From positions 1 through 16,654 of the forward strand of contig JBKGZM010000043.1 in NCBI GenBank assembly GCA_046545575.1: a DNA stretch of 16,654 bases, read 5' to 3'. Each line of letters starts with the position of its first letter. Positions within the stretch are counted from its first letter, which is position 1. The notes beneath the pieces were generated by a model. The model searched no databases. It was not told the origin of the DNA and saw only the letters and a program-made list of their open reading frames with translations. The stretch is from JAGXOF01 sp046545575. Lineage in GTDB: Bacteria > Chloroflexota > Dehalococcoidia > SZUA-161 > SpSt-899. The position numbers were made by a program, and so were the translations under genes. Below, piece after piece: positions 1 to 6,944 of this stretch.

Positions 1-66
1 TTCCCTGTTATTCTGAGTCTCCTGCCGGATGAGTTTGATGCTGTGAAGGACTTCTCTGGAAGATAA
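1..66 (+). CDS. C-terminal end of an unidentified protein (partial)
   Basis: The first reading frame is open from base 1 and ends at TAA 64-66, giving a 21-residue tail that finishes in DEFDAVKDFSGR. Codon choice is similar to the following gene, and the stop lies 26 bases before the nfi start, as expected for a same-strand neighbour. The tail is too short to identify a family. It could be a chance open frame, since only 21 codons are visible. Confidence 0.4.
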   Translation, partial: FPVILSLLPDEFDAVKDFSGR

Positions 67-92
67 TAAAGGGCGCATAGAGTCTGGACGCT

Positions 93-776
93 GTGATATC
101 ACGCAATCTTCATGACTGGCATGTTTCTACAGTTCAGGCCAGGGCGATTCAGGGAGAGCTGGCTGGACTCGTATCGAGAGAGGGAGATGCTGAAGATGCT
201 CATCTGGTAGCTGGGGTAGATATCTCGGTACAGGGTTCTGCTGGGGTTGGGAGAGGGGCGGTGGTAGTCGTAAAGTACCCTGAGCTAACAGTGGAGGAGA
301 TTCAGATCGCGGAGGAGGGACTTGCTCTTCCCTACATCCCTGGCTTGCTTTCCTTCCGGGAGGCTCCCGTCATGCTGGCTGCCTGTGAAAAGCTCTCCTG
401 CACCCCGGACCTGATCATGGTTGATGGCCAGGGTATAGCACATCCCAGGCGGTTGGGGCTTGCCTCGCATCTTGGACTTTTGTGGGATAGGCCCACGCTC
501 GGCTGTGCCAAGTCGCGCTTGTGTGGTGAGCATAGTCCTGTTGGGCCTGAACAAGGAGAGTTCTGTGAGCTTATCGATAACGGAGAGAAAATCGGGGCGG
601 TGGTGAGGACCAGGGCAAATGTGAAACCTATTTATGTTTCCATAGGGCACAAAATAGGTCTGGAGGCGGGAATCCGGTGGGTACTGAGTTTATGCAGGGG
701 ATTCCGTCTGCCGGAGCCGACCCGGCTGGCCCATCTCGCCGCGGGCGGTAAGCTTACAGGTCAGTTGAGTTTTTAA
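93..776 (+). CDS. nfi: Endonuclease V (deoxyinosine 3'-endonuclease)
   Basis: The 227-residue product matches endonuclease V in length and motif order. Enzymes of this family cut the second phosphodiester bond 3' to deoxyinosine, which arises from adenine deamination, and so start alternative excision repair. The metal-binding acidic residues are visible: D43 in AGVDIS, E90 in the PYIPGLLSFRE block, and D111 in MVDGQGIAHPRRLGLASH. H214 in RLAH is also present, at nearly the same numbering as the E. coli enzyme. The damage-recognition PYIPG wedge is intact at residues 80-84. The start is GTG at 93, chosen because it puts the typical LHDWHVS opening close to the N terminus; no strong Shine-Dalgarno sequence precedes it. 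It is probably cotranscribed with the gene ending at 66. A palindromic repeat lies downstream, so it may end the transcription unit. Confidence 0.96.
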   Translation: MISRNLHDWHVSTVQARAIQGELAGLVSREGDAEDAHLVAGVDISVQGSAGVGRGAVVVVKYPELTVEEIQIAEEGLALPYIPGLLSFREAPVMLAACEKLSCTPDLIMVDGQGIAHPRRLGLASHLGLLWDRPTLGCAKSRLCGEHSPVGPEQGEFCELIDNGEKIGAVVRTRANVKPIYVSIGHKIGLEAGIRWVLSLCRGFRLPEPTRLAHLAAGGKLTGQLSF

Positions 777-823
777 GCGCCGACCTTGTGCATATGCCGC
801 GAGCGGGTCTGGTTGGGCTGGTT

Positions 824-878
824 GGGTAGGGGAGGCTTTAGCCTCCCCTAAGCAGGGCGAATGAATTCGCCCCTACCC
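824..878. repeat. Small palindromic repeat element (REP/MITE-like)
   Basis: Terminal inverted repeats GGGTAGGGG (824-832) and CCCCTACCC (870-878) enclose two further palindromes. TAGGGGAGGC (827-836) pairs perfectly with GCCTCCCCTA (841-850) around a TTTA loop, and GGGCGAA (855-861) pairs with TTCGCCC (866-872). The arms can therefore fold as one long stem or as two adjacent hairpins. There is no coding capacity. It lies in the nfi-to-synthetase gap after two GGTTGGG direct repeats (811-817 and 820-826). A related G/C palindrome occurs at 12113-12139, which suggests a dispersed family. It may also serve as a transcription terminator. Confidence 0.7.
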
Positions 879-917
879 TTTGGGGAACGGGTTAGATCTT
901 TTCTAGTAAGGAGATAC

Positions 918-2306
918 ATGGATTACGACAGTATCGAGTCTGTTTTCAATCCGCGGTCGATCGCGCTTGTCGGGGTTACCACGAACGCTGAGCACTGGAC
1001 GAGGACCTTCTTGAGCGGTCTGCTCGAATTTGGGTTTGAGGGTTCGCTCTATCTGGTGAATCCCAAAGGCGGGGAAATAGACGGCTTTAAGCTCTATCAT
1101 AGTATCAAGGATGTTCCTGAGTCTGTTGACTATGTGATAGGGCTGGTTCCTGCGCGCGTTGCTCCTGGGCTAGTCAGAGAGGCAGCCTCAAAGGGAGCAA
1201 AGGCTATTCAGTTCGGTACTGCTGGCTTTGCTGAAACGGGCAGTGAGCATGGGCGCAACTTACAGAACGATTTGATTAAGGCTGCGAGAGAGACCGGGAT
1301 TCGGGTTATCGGCCCCAATTGCATGGGGATCTATTCGCCTGGGTCGGGGCTTTCCTTCTGTGATGATTTCCCTAAGGAGAAGGGTCTAGTAGGATTTATT
1401 AGTCAGAGCGGTGGCAATACCTTCGAACTGGTTCGGGAGGCGGGGAGGCGGGGCGTCAGGTTCAGTAAGGTTGTGAGCTATGGCAACGCCTCTGATCTGA
1501 ACGAGAGCGATTTCCTGGAGTACATGGCAACTGATTCTGAGACGAAGATAATCGCTGTGTATATTGAGGGCGTCGAAGATGGTACAAGGTTTCGAGAGGC
1601 ATTGGGGAAGGCGGCGAGTGAAAAGCCGGTGGTATTGTTGAAGGGTGGCATAACCGAAGCGGGGACCAGAGCAGCTTCTGGCCATACAGGTGCTCTTGCT
1701 GGTAGCGAGGCTATTTGGGAAGCGCTTTGTAAGCAGCTGGAGGTGATGCGAGTTTACTCCTTGCAGGAGCTAGCCGATATGCTGGTTACCCTCTCATTTA
1801 TGTCCCGTCCGGCTGGAAGGAGAGTGGGCCTGGTGGGGTTGGGAGGTGGAGCCAGCGTGTTAATCACGGATGACTTTGAGCGGAGGGGCTTGAAGGTCCC
1901 ATCACTTCCAGAGGAAGTTAGGGGCAAGCTGCGGGAATTCTCTTCTGATGCCGGCAATATTTTTCGGAACCCCGTAGACTATTCCCAGGCGATGGAGGTC
2001 AACAAAGCAATCAAGACCTTTGAGACGATTTCTCAATGGGATGAGATTGACTTCTTAATCGGGTTCACAAAGCTTTCTCAAACTCCCAAAACATTGCTTT
2101 TTGATCGGTTGAGGAAAGGGATGCTTGAAGCAAGCAAGGTGGTACAGAAGCCTATGGCTTTTGTGATCGAGCCTGAGCTCTCACCTGAGAAGGCTAAAGA
2201 CTCTCTCTCATTGATCCAGGAGTTCACCGACGCAGGACTGCCGGTTTACTATTCGTTCGCCAGTGCTGCCAATGCTATAAGCCTAAGGTTGGGCCACGCG
2301 GGATAG
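918..2306 (+). CDS. Acyl-CoA synthetase (ADP-forming) alpha-type protein, CoA-binding
   Basis: The 462-residue product has the succinyl-CoA synthetase alpha-like architecture: a Rossmann CoA-binding domain (SIALVGVT near residues 14-21), the central GPNCMGIYSP and GFISQSGG blocks, and a ligase domain with the phospho-histidine motif ASGHTGALAGS, whose histidine is residue 256. ADP-forming acetyl/acyl-CoA synthetases interconvert acyl-CoA, ADP and phosphate with acid, ATP and CoA through this phosphorylated histidine. The ATP-grasp beta domain is absent, so a separate beta subunit must exist elsewhere, or the protein does something else. An upstream in-frame ATG at 861 lies inside a palindromic repeat. 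I chose ATG 918 because AAGGAG (908-913) precedes it and the family's N terminus begins there. prfB follows 19 bases downstream with its own ribosome binding site. The acyl substrate cannot be told from sequence. Confidence 0.88.
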   Translation: MDYDSIESVFNPRSIALVGVTTNAEHWTRTFLSGLLEFGFEGSLYLVNPKGGEIDGFKLYHSIKDVPESVDYVIGLVPARVAPGLVREAASKGAKAIQFGTAGFAETGSEHGRNLQNDLIKAARETGIRVIGPNCMGIYSPGSGLSFCDDFPKEKGLVGFISQSGGNTFELVREAGRRGVRFSKVVSYGNASDLNESDFLEYMATDSETKIIAVYIEGVEDGTRFREALGKAASEKPVVLLKGGITEAGTRAASGHTGALAGSEAIWEALCKQLEVMRVYSLQELADMLVTLSFMSRPAGRRVGLVGLGGGASVLITDDFERRGLKVPSLPEEVRGKLREFSSDAGNIFRNPVDYSQAMEVNKAIKTFETISQWDEIDFLIGFTKLSQTPKTLLFDRLRKGMLEASKVVQKPMAFVIEPELSPEKAKDSLSLIQEFTDAGLPVYYSFASAANAISLRLGHAG

Positions 2307-2325
2307 AAATATTCAGGAGGCAAGC

Positions 2326-3424
2326 ATGGAAGATCTCAAGACAAGAGTCGTGAATCTATCGATGAGGATCAAACGCATGAAGGAGCATCTTTGACCTGCC
2401 TGGGAAGGAAAAGGAACTCGCTGACTTGGAGTCTGAGTCCAGTAAGGCCGACTTTTGGCAGGAACAGTCCAGGGCGCGGCAGGCCATGCAGCGGATGGCC
2501 CGCTTAAAGGAGACGGTCGAGAGATGGAAGGAACTGGAAGCGAAGTGTAATGATCTGAGTGCCCTTGTTGATTTAGACAGTGAGGACATAGATAGTTCTA
2601 TGGGAGATGAGCTTGCCGCAGAGGTTGATGACCTGGAGCGGCGATTTGAGGACTTGGAGTTTCTGGAAACGCTAAGCGGCGAGTATGACATAAATAGTGC
2701 CTTCCTGGCAATTCATGCCGGTGCCGGGGGCACTGAATCTCAGGATTGGGCCAATATGCTGCTCCGTATGTACCTCAGATGGTGTGAGAACCGCCGTTAT
2801 CAAACCGAGATCATCGATACCTCTCCCGGTGAGGAAACGGGGATTAAGAGCGCCCTTGTGGAGATCAAGGGAGATTATGCCTATGGATATCTTAAGGCTG
2901 AGAAGGGGGTGCACCGCCTTGTTCGTTTGTCTCCCTTCGATGCCGATCATGCGCGCCATACTTCTTTTGCTTTGGTTGAGGTGATGCCGGAAGTCGGGAG
3001 CGATGTTGATATAGATATAAATCCCAGTGATTTAAATATAGAGACATTCAGGTCCAGCGGTCCGGGCGGCCAGCATATGCAGAAAACCAGTTCAGCTGTC
3101 CGGATTACCCATATCCCTACAGGAGTTGTTGCTTCCTGTCAAAGCGATCGTTCTCAGGGTAGAAATAAGGAGCATGCTATGCGGGTCCTGAGAGGGCGGT
3201 TGCTTCAGATGGAGATGGAAAGAAAGGCAGAGGAGCAAGCAAGGCTGAAAGGCGAGCATGTCAGTGCCGGTTGGGGAAACCAGATTCGGAGCTATGTTTT
3301 GCACCCGTATAGGATGGTCAAGGATCACCGTACGGGTTTTGAGACCAGTAATGCGGAGGCGGTGCTTGAGGGTGACCTGGATGATTTTATGAAAGCCTAC
3401 TTGAAGTCGGCTCTGGGGACATAA
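2326..3424 (+). CDS. prfB: Peptide chain release factor 2 with programmed +1 frameshift
   Basis: Release factor 2 recognises UGA and UAA stop codons and triggers hydrolysis of peptidyl-tRNA on the ribosome. Translation starts at ATG 2326, after AGGAGG (2315-2320), and runs 22 codons to an in-frame TGA at 2392-2394. A +1 shift at CTT-TGA lets it continue as GAC from 2393 to TAA 3422-3424. The mature product is 365 residues, the length of E. coli RF2. The codon-recognition tripeptide SPF is at residues 202-204, and the catalytic GGQ at 247-249 lies in SSGPGGQHMQKTSSAVRI. The two residues after GGQH are MQ, where many bacteria have VN. The coding parts are 2326-2391 and 2393-3424; a naive call would begin at an internal codon near 2426 and lose 33 residues. 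The 3' end converges with the minus-strand operon across only three bases. Confidence 0.97.
2380..2395 (+). promoter_or_regulatory. prfB programmed +1 ribosomal frameshift site
   Basis: AAGGAG (2380-2385) is an internal Shine-Dalgarno-like sequence, followed by three bases (CAT) and then the slippery stop CTT TGA C (2389-2395). This is the classic RF2 arrangement: low RF2 lets the ribosome pause at TGA and slip forward one base, while ample RF2 terminates, giving negative feedback. The spacing equals that of the E. coli site. Confidence 0.96.
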
Positions 3425-3427
3425 ATC

Positions 3428-4024
3428 TCACTCATTTCTCGTCTGCTGCCAGCCGTAGTAGAGACGACGCAGCGCTGTCAGATTGGGTCCCACCGCTAGG
3501 ATCCACAAGACCACTGTAACTGCTATCGGAGATACCGGGCTGAGAAGAAGCCCGAGGGCAAGCAGGATAACCCTTTCTGGACGGGCGAAGAACCCCACTT
3601 CCCCATTTATCCCCAGACCTTCTGACCGGGCTCTGGTGTAGCTTACCAACATTGCCCCGATGATGGATACATAGATTAAGATGGTCTCCAGCGTGGCGTT
3701 TTGCCCGAGATAGAAGATCAGAAGTCCCACAAATAAAACCGCTTCTGATATGCGGTCTACGGTTGAATCGAGCAAGGCGCCGAACCGGGATGTTTTTCCC
3801 GTTACCTTGGCCAGCGCTCCATCGAGCATGTCGAACCATCCCGAGAGGAGAACAAGGAATCCGGCCACGAAGAGATGCTCTGTGGCGATGACCCATGCGG
3901 TCACTGCATTTAACAAAAGGCCAAATATAGTGAGAGCATTCGGGGAGATGCTGGTCCTGGCGAGGAGGTGTACAACCGGTTGAGTAAGGAGCCAGCCTAA
4001 GCTAGGGCGCAACCTGGCAATCAT
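3428..4024 (-). CDS. CDP-alcohol phosphatidyltransferase, probable phosphatidylinositol-phosphate-type synthase
   Basis: This 198-residue integral membrane protein carries the CDP-alcohol phosphotransferase signature. D65, D68, G69, A72, G82, D86 and D90 are all in register, with lysine at residue 73 where the usual motif has arginine. The four aspartates bind two metal ions and catalyse transfer of a phosphatidyl group from a CDP-linked lipid to an alcohol. Several hydrophobic segments (for example 34-61 and 93-106) fit the six-helix family fold. The family also includes phosphatidylglycerophosphate synthase. The inositol-phosphate assignment is inferred from the operon: inositol-1-phosphate synthase and a PimA-like enzyme lie directly upstream, and the spacing of the aspartates resembles mycobacterial PIP synthase. 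The ATG start overlaps the preceding stop by four bases (ATGA, 4021-4024), which implies translational coupling. Confidence 0.87.
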   Translation of the reverse strand: MIARLRPSLGWLLTQPVVHLLARTSISPNALTIFGLLLNAVTAWVIATEHLFVAGFLVLLSGWFDMLDGALAKVTGKTSRFGALLDSTVDRISEAVLFVGLLIFYLGQNATLETILIYVSIIGAMLVSYTRARSEGLGINGEVGFFARPERVILLALGLLLSPVSPIAVTVVLWILAVGPNLTALRRLYYGWQQTRNE

Positions 4025-5163
4025 TTGAGTATCTTGTGGCGGGGTCTGTCAAGTACTTCCTCGTAGTAGTTCATAACGCTGCGTGCAACACGGTCCCAAC
4101 TGTACTGTTGAGCTTTTATCCTTCCATTGGCTCCCAGACGTTCACGGAGTGGTTTATCCTTGATGAGGAGATTTATCGCCGCCGCAAGCGTTTCGGAGTC
4201 TTTTGGCCTCACCAGAAGGCTGTCAACGTTTCGATTGGCCACACTGGCATATCCTTCAATGTTTGAGGCCACAACAGGTTTCCCGGATGCCATAGCCTCC
4301 AGTAACACTATGCCAAAGCTCTCGCTGCTTATCGCCGGGGCGCAGCATATATCTGCTGTCTGGTAATACCTGGCCAAATCACTCCATGAGACATGCCCTG
4401 CAAAAAACACGTCCTTGAGCCCATATCTCTTGACTGCCAGGTCATATTTCCAGTGCCCCCATCCTTGAGGACCAACCGCGATAAGACGAGTATTGGGGTT
4501 CTGTTGTTTTACACGCCTGTAGGCGTCTATGAGATAGTCAAATCCCTTGCGCTTCTCCTGTCTTCCCACGAACAGGATATTTATCTTGCCGTCCTTAAAC
4601 TCCTCGAATGGTGGTGCAGGGGTTGCAAAACGCTGCCAGTCAATCCCGTTGGGTATTATCGTGCATTCGCTTGGGAAATAGTGATTTATGAAGTCCTGGG
4701 CTAAATGGGAGACAGCGATCCTTCCGTGGAGATTTGGAACCCAGCGGTTAAGCACGGGTTTCCAGAACCAGTATCCCCAGCTTCGTGCTCTGGAAGCATG
4801 GAATGTGCCGATGTTAACAGTTTTAGAGTACCGCAAACAAGCTGTAGTGAGCGGAGGGAACAGGGGTTCATGAAGGTGGACTACGTCGAATTTCTCTTGC
4901 TCTAATATCTCGGGTATACGGCCGGAGAGGAACAGCTTCGGAGAGACAGGTGCGCGGGAAATTGAACCGCTGGCGTGGATTGGAATCGGCCTGCCAACGA
5001 AGTACACCGTGCGGTTAGTAGGTGATTTTTCCGGTTTGGAAGACGGCAGAATGTATTTGACCTCGTGACCCATGCGGGTGAAGTTATCACCCAAACAAAA
5101 AACGTGATGGTTAACCCCGCTGGGATACATGTAATCATAAGGAGAGACGAGAACGATCTTCAT
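4021..5163 (-). CDS. GT4-family glycosyltransferase, PimA-like (phosphatidylinositol mannosyltransferase type)
   Basis: The 380-residue product has the GT-B two-domain layout. The N-terminal half opens with MKIVLVSPYDYMYPSGVNHH, which resembles the PimA opening with its glycine loop, and contains HLHEPLFPP and the GTFHA block with the histidine typical of PimA. The C-terminal half has the donor-binding region FVGRQEKRKGF and the EX7E motif in SESFGIVLLEAMASGKPVVA. PimA transfers mannose from GDP-mannose to phosphatidyl-myo-inositol on the cytoplasmic membrane face. That role fits the neighbours on either side, inositol-1-phosphate synthase and a CDP-alcohol phosphatidyltransferase. Donor sugar and acceptor are inferred; other GT4 retaining glycosyltransferases share these motifs. 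The gene starts 25 bases after the upstream stop and overlaps the downstream start by four bases. Confidence 0.88.
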   Translation of the reverse strand: MKIVLVSPYDYMYPSGVNHHVFCLGDNFTRMGHEVKYILPSSKPEKSPTNRTVYFVGRPIPIHASGSISRAPVSPKLFLSGRIPEILEQEKFDVVHLHEPLFPPLTTACLRYSKTVNIGTFHASRARSWGYWFWKPVLNRWVPNLHGRIAVSHLAQDFINHYFPSECTIIPNGIDWQRFATPAPPFEEFKDGKINILFVGRQEKRKGFDYLIDAYRRVKQQNPNTRLIAVGPQGWGHWKYDLAVKRYGLKDVFFAGHVSWSDLARYYQTADICCAPAISSESFGIVLLEAMASGKPVVASNIEGYASVANRNVDSLLVRPKDSETLAAAINLLIKDKPLRERLGANGRIKAQQYSWDRVARSVMNYYEEVLDRPRHKILK

Positions 5164-5188
5164 ATCTTTATTCTACACCTTCTGATTC

Positions 5189-6340
5189 TCAGGAATCTTT
5201 ACGCTTACTGGTTCGTTGTTTGCTCTGGGATGTGTCCGCATCCCCGACGAGTGTCTGAGCCTTAGCGTGATGTTCGCCCGCGATGAATTGCTCGGTCATG
5301 GTTCGAGCCTCGTCGTCGGTGTATTGTATAGGCGGTGACTTCATGAAATAGGCCGATGGTCCGATGAGAGTACCGCTTGTCCCCTGTTCGCGGGCCAGCT
5401 TACAACATCTTACAGCATCGATGACTACACCGGCAGAGTTGGGGCTATCCCAAACCTCAAGCTTGGCCTCCAGATTTAACGGAACATCGCCGAAGGTACG
5501 ACCTTCCATCCGTATATAACACCACTTGCGGTCCTCCAGCCACGGTACGTAGTCACTGGGCCCGACGTGTATATTCCCAGGCCCCATATCGTAGTCCAGC
5601 TGGGAAGTGACTGAATTGGTCTTGGATATCTTTTTCGACTCCAGCCGCTCGCGTTCCAGCATGTTGTAGAAATCAGTGTTTCCACCGAAGTTCAGCTGGT
5701 AGGACTTCTCCAGTTTGACCCCCCGGTTTCTGAACAATCGGGTTAACACCCTGTGTGTGATGGTAGCGCCTACTTGCGATTTGATATCGTCGCCGATAAT
5801 GGGCAACCCTTTTTCGGCAAACCTTTGCTGCCAGTATTTCTCACGCCCAATGAACACGGGCATACAGTTTATAAAGCCGCATCCGGCAGACAGTACCTGC
5901 TCAACATACCATTTGGTGGCTTCCTCGCTGCCTACTGGAAGGTAGTTGATAACTACGTCAACCTCTCGTTCTCTCAGGATATTGATGATGTCCACAGTTG
6001 ACCCGGGTGCCTTCGTTACCATTTGAGAAAGATATTTCCCCAAACCATCATGCGTCATTCCCCGTTCCACCGGGACGTTAAGGTGTGGGACATCGCAGAA
6101 TTTGTATGTATTGTTTGGCTTGGTGAAGATGGCTTCCGACAGGTCTTTGCCTACCTTGTTTTTATCTACATCGAACGCTGCAACGAAGTTTATATCGCTG
6201 ATGTGGTAGCCTCCCAGGTTTACATGCATAAGCCCTGGAATGAAGTCCTCTTCCGTCGCGTTCTGGTAATAGTGTACCCCCTGGACAAATGAAGAAGCAC
6301 AATTCCCTACTCCGATAATCGCCGCGTTTATTTTGCCCAT
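5189..6340 (-). CDS. ino1: Myo-inositol-1-phosphate synthase
   Basis: The enzyme converts glucose 6-phosphate to inositol 1-phosphate using bound NAD, the first committed step toward inositol lipids. The 383-residue protein begins with the NAD-binding loop IIGVGNCASSFVQG. It has the actinobacterial-type blocks VINYLPVGSEEATKWY, NCMPVFIG and IGDDIKSQVGATITHR, with the conserved lysine of DDIKSQ, and later SAGVVIDAVRC. It resembles the short actinobacterial and archaeal class, not the longer eukaryotic class. The last ~25 residues are a polar tail rich in K, S, T and R, beyond the usual end. ATG at 6338-6340 is preceded by AGGAG (6351-6355) at ten bases. It is the first gene of a three-gene minus-strand operon, with a promoter and palindromic operator candidate just upstream. 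Confidence 0.95.
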   Translation of the reverse strand: MGKINAAIIGVGNCASSFVQGVHYYQNATEEDFIPGLMHVNLGGYHISDINFVAAFDVDKNKVGKDLSEAIFTKPNNTYKFCDVPHLNVPVERGMTHDGLGKYLSQMVTKAPGSTVDIINILREREVDVVINYLPVGSEEATKWYVEQVLSAGCGFINCMPVFIGREKYWQQRFAEKGLPIIGDDIKSQVGATITHRVLTRLFRNRGVKLEKSYQLNFGGNTDFYNMLERERLESKKISKTNSVTSQLDYDMGPGNIHVGPSDYVPWLEDRKWCYIRMEGRTFGDVPLNLEAKLEVWDSPNSAGVVIDAVRCCKLAREQGTSGTLIGPSAYFMKSPPIQYTDDEARTMTEQFIAGEHHAKAQTLVGDADTSQSKQRTSKRKDS

Positions 6341-6378
6341 ACCCGTTATACTCCTCTTGTTATTGCCTGGTTTATTGG

Positions 6379-6396
6379 ATCGTATCTTAATACGAT
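6379..6396. promoter_or_regulatory. Palindromic operator candidate upstream of ino1
   Basis: ATCGTAT (6379-6385) and ATACGAT (6390-6396) form perfect 7-base inverted repeats around CTTA. The site overlaps the end of the predicted -10 element and the expected transcription start of the ino1 operon, 39 bases upstream of the start codon. That is a typical place for a repressor dimer. No cognate regulator is encoded in the window. Confidence 0.5.
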
Positions 6397-6423
6397 AATA
6401 AGCCCTGAACTTCTATTTTTCAA
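6395..6423 (-). promoter_or_regulatory. Sigma-70-type promoter for the ino1 operon
   Basis: On the minus strand, TTGAAA (6423-6418) and TATTAT (6400-6395) are separated by exactly 17 bases. The predicted start, near 6388, gives a short leader of about 48 bases before the ino1 ATG. The match is good by eye, but no transcript data are available. Confidence 0.6.
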
Positions 6424-6449
6424 TACCAACATGAGATAGAACATAATAA

Positions 6450-6530
6450 CCTGCACATCCCCGGGCGAGCCAGGAACGGATAAACAGATTAAAATCCGGT
6501 GCAGGCTGTCCAAGCAGTTAGCCAACAGCC
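6450..6530. other. Candidate structured RNA or palindromic element (three-way junction)
   Basis: Read on the minus strand, CCTGCAC (6505-6499) pairs perfectly with GTGCAGG (6456-6450). Inside are CGGAT/ATCCG (6498-6494 with 6481-6477) and CCTGG/CCGGG (6474-6470 with 6464-6460, one wobble pair), giving a three-way junction. Next to it, AGGCTGT (6503-6509) pairs with ACAGCCT (6525-6531) and competes for three bases of the first stem. I recognise no known riboswitch or ncRNA family. It lies in the 301-base gap 6341-6641, upstream of the predicted ino1 promoter, so it belongs to that leader only if a more distal start is used. The rest of the gap shows a short direct repeat (TAACAGATA near 6548 and 6567) and no gene. 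Confidence 0.4.
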
Positions 6531-6641
6531 TTCAGCAAGAATTCGTTAACAGATACCTGAATGCTAACAGATATCTATAAGAAGATAAGATCAGTGCTTG
6601 TACGCCTTTGGCGGATTGCACAAGACTTGATGCTTGAGCTA

Positions 6642-6785
6642 CTATTTGCCCTTCCCGATCCGATAGACCTTGGTTCCGCAGACAGGGCAGACACCTTGTG
6701 TAGCTGGTTTACCGTTTTTCAGTGTGACCTGCTTTGGATCCTTGATCTCGCGTTTTGCCCTGCACTTGAAGCAATAAGCCTCCAT
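6642..6785 (-). CDS. DUF5679-type small zinc-ribbon protein
   Basis: A 47-residue open frame starts at ATG 6785 and ends at TAG 6642-6644. An excellent Shine-Dalgarno sequence AAAGGAGG (6793-6800) lies seven bases upstream. The product begins MEAYCFKCRAKREIKDPKQV and contains two CxxC knuckles (C5/C8 and C33/C36), followed by GTKVYRIGKGK. These match the small zinc-ribbon family DUF5679, which I know as common in Chloroflexota and some archaea; its function is unknown. The spacing of the cysteines suggests one zinc site, and the many lysines and arginines would suit nucleic-acid binding, but that is a guess. It is probably monocistronic, with its own promoter candidate at 6824-6853. Gene callers with a length cut-off would miss it. 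Confidence 0.9.
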   Translation of the reverse strand: MEAYCFKCRAKREIKDPKQVTLKNGKPATQGVCPVCGTKVYRIGKGK

Positions 6786-6823
6786 CGATTTTCCTCCTTT
6801 TCAATTTAGTAGCCGTTTGTACT

Positions 6824-6853
6824 AGACTACACCCTTTGTAGCTTCAATGTCAA
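6824..6853 (-). promoter_or_regulatory. Promoter candidate for the DUF5679 gene
   Basis: On the minus strand a perfect -35 TTGACA (6853-6848) is followed after 18 bases by TAGTCT (6829-6824), a weak -10. The start would be near 6817, some 30 bases before the ATG. The -35 is convincing and the -10 is not. Confidence 0.4.
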
Positions 6854-6921
6854 GTGTAACTGGGCGTGATCCGAATTGCAATAGTTATCCCACGACCTTA
6901 ACGAGTTTGCGGCAAAGCTGT

Positions 6922-6927
6922 TATAAT
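6922..6927 (+). promoter_or_regulatory. Perfect -10 box upstream of the 6945 gene
   Basis: TATAAT at 6922-6927 would place the transcription start near 6934, about 11 bases before ATG 6945, giving a very short leader. No convincing -35 lies at the right distance. If it is used, the TTG at 6927 cannot be the start codon, because it lies upstream of the transcript. Confidence 0.4.
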
Positions 6928-6944
6928 TGGATTTGAGATCGATA

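Noticed and set aside
861..917. Upstream ATG extending the acyl-CoA synthetase by 19 residues
   Set aside because: The ATG lies inside a palindromic repeat and the extension is not family-like; ATG 918 has AAGGAG at a good distance.
6450..6505. Known riboswitch (c-di-GMP, TPP, purine, fluoride) or hammerhead ribozyme
   Set aside because: None of the conserved core sequences I know for these classes are present; kept only as an unclassified structured element.
6597..6624. Imperfect inverted repeat CTTGT...ACAAG downstream of the DUF5679 stop
   Set aside because: The stem is interrupted and not followed by a T-run on the minus strand; too weak to call a terminator.
6561..6809. 82-codon plus-strand open frame
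   Set aside because: It is the shadow of the DUF5679 gene on the other strand, which has a ribosome binding site and cysteine knuckles.
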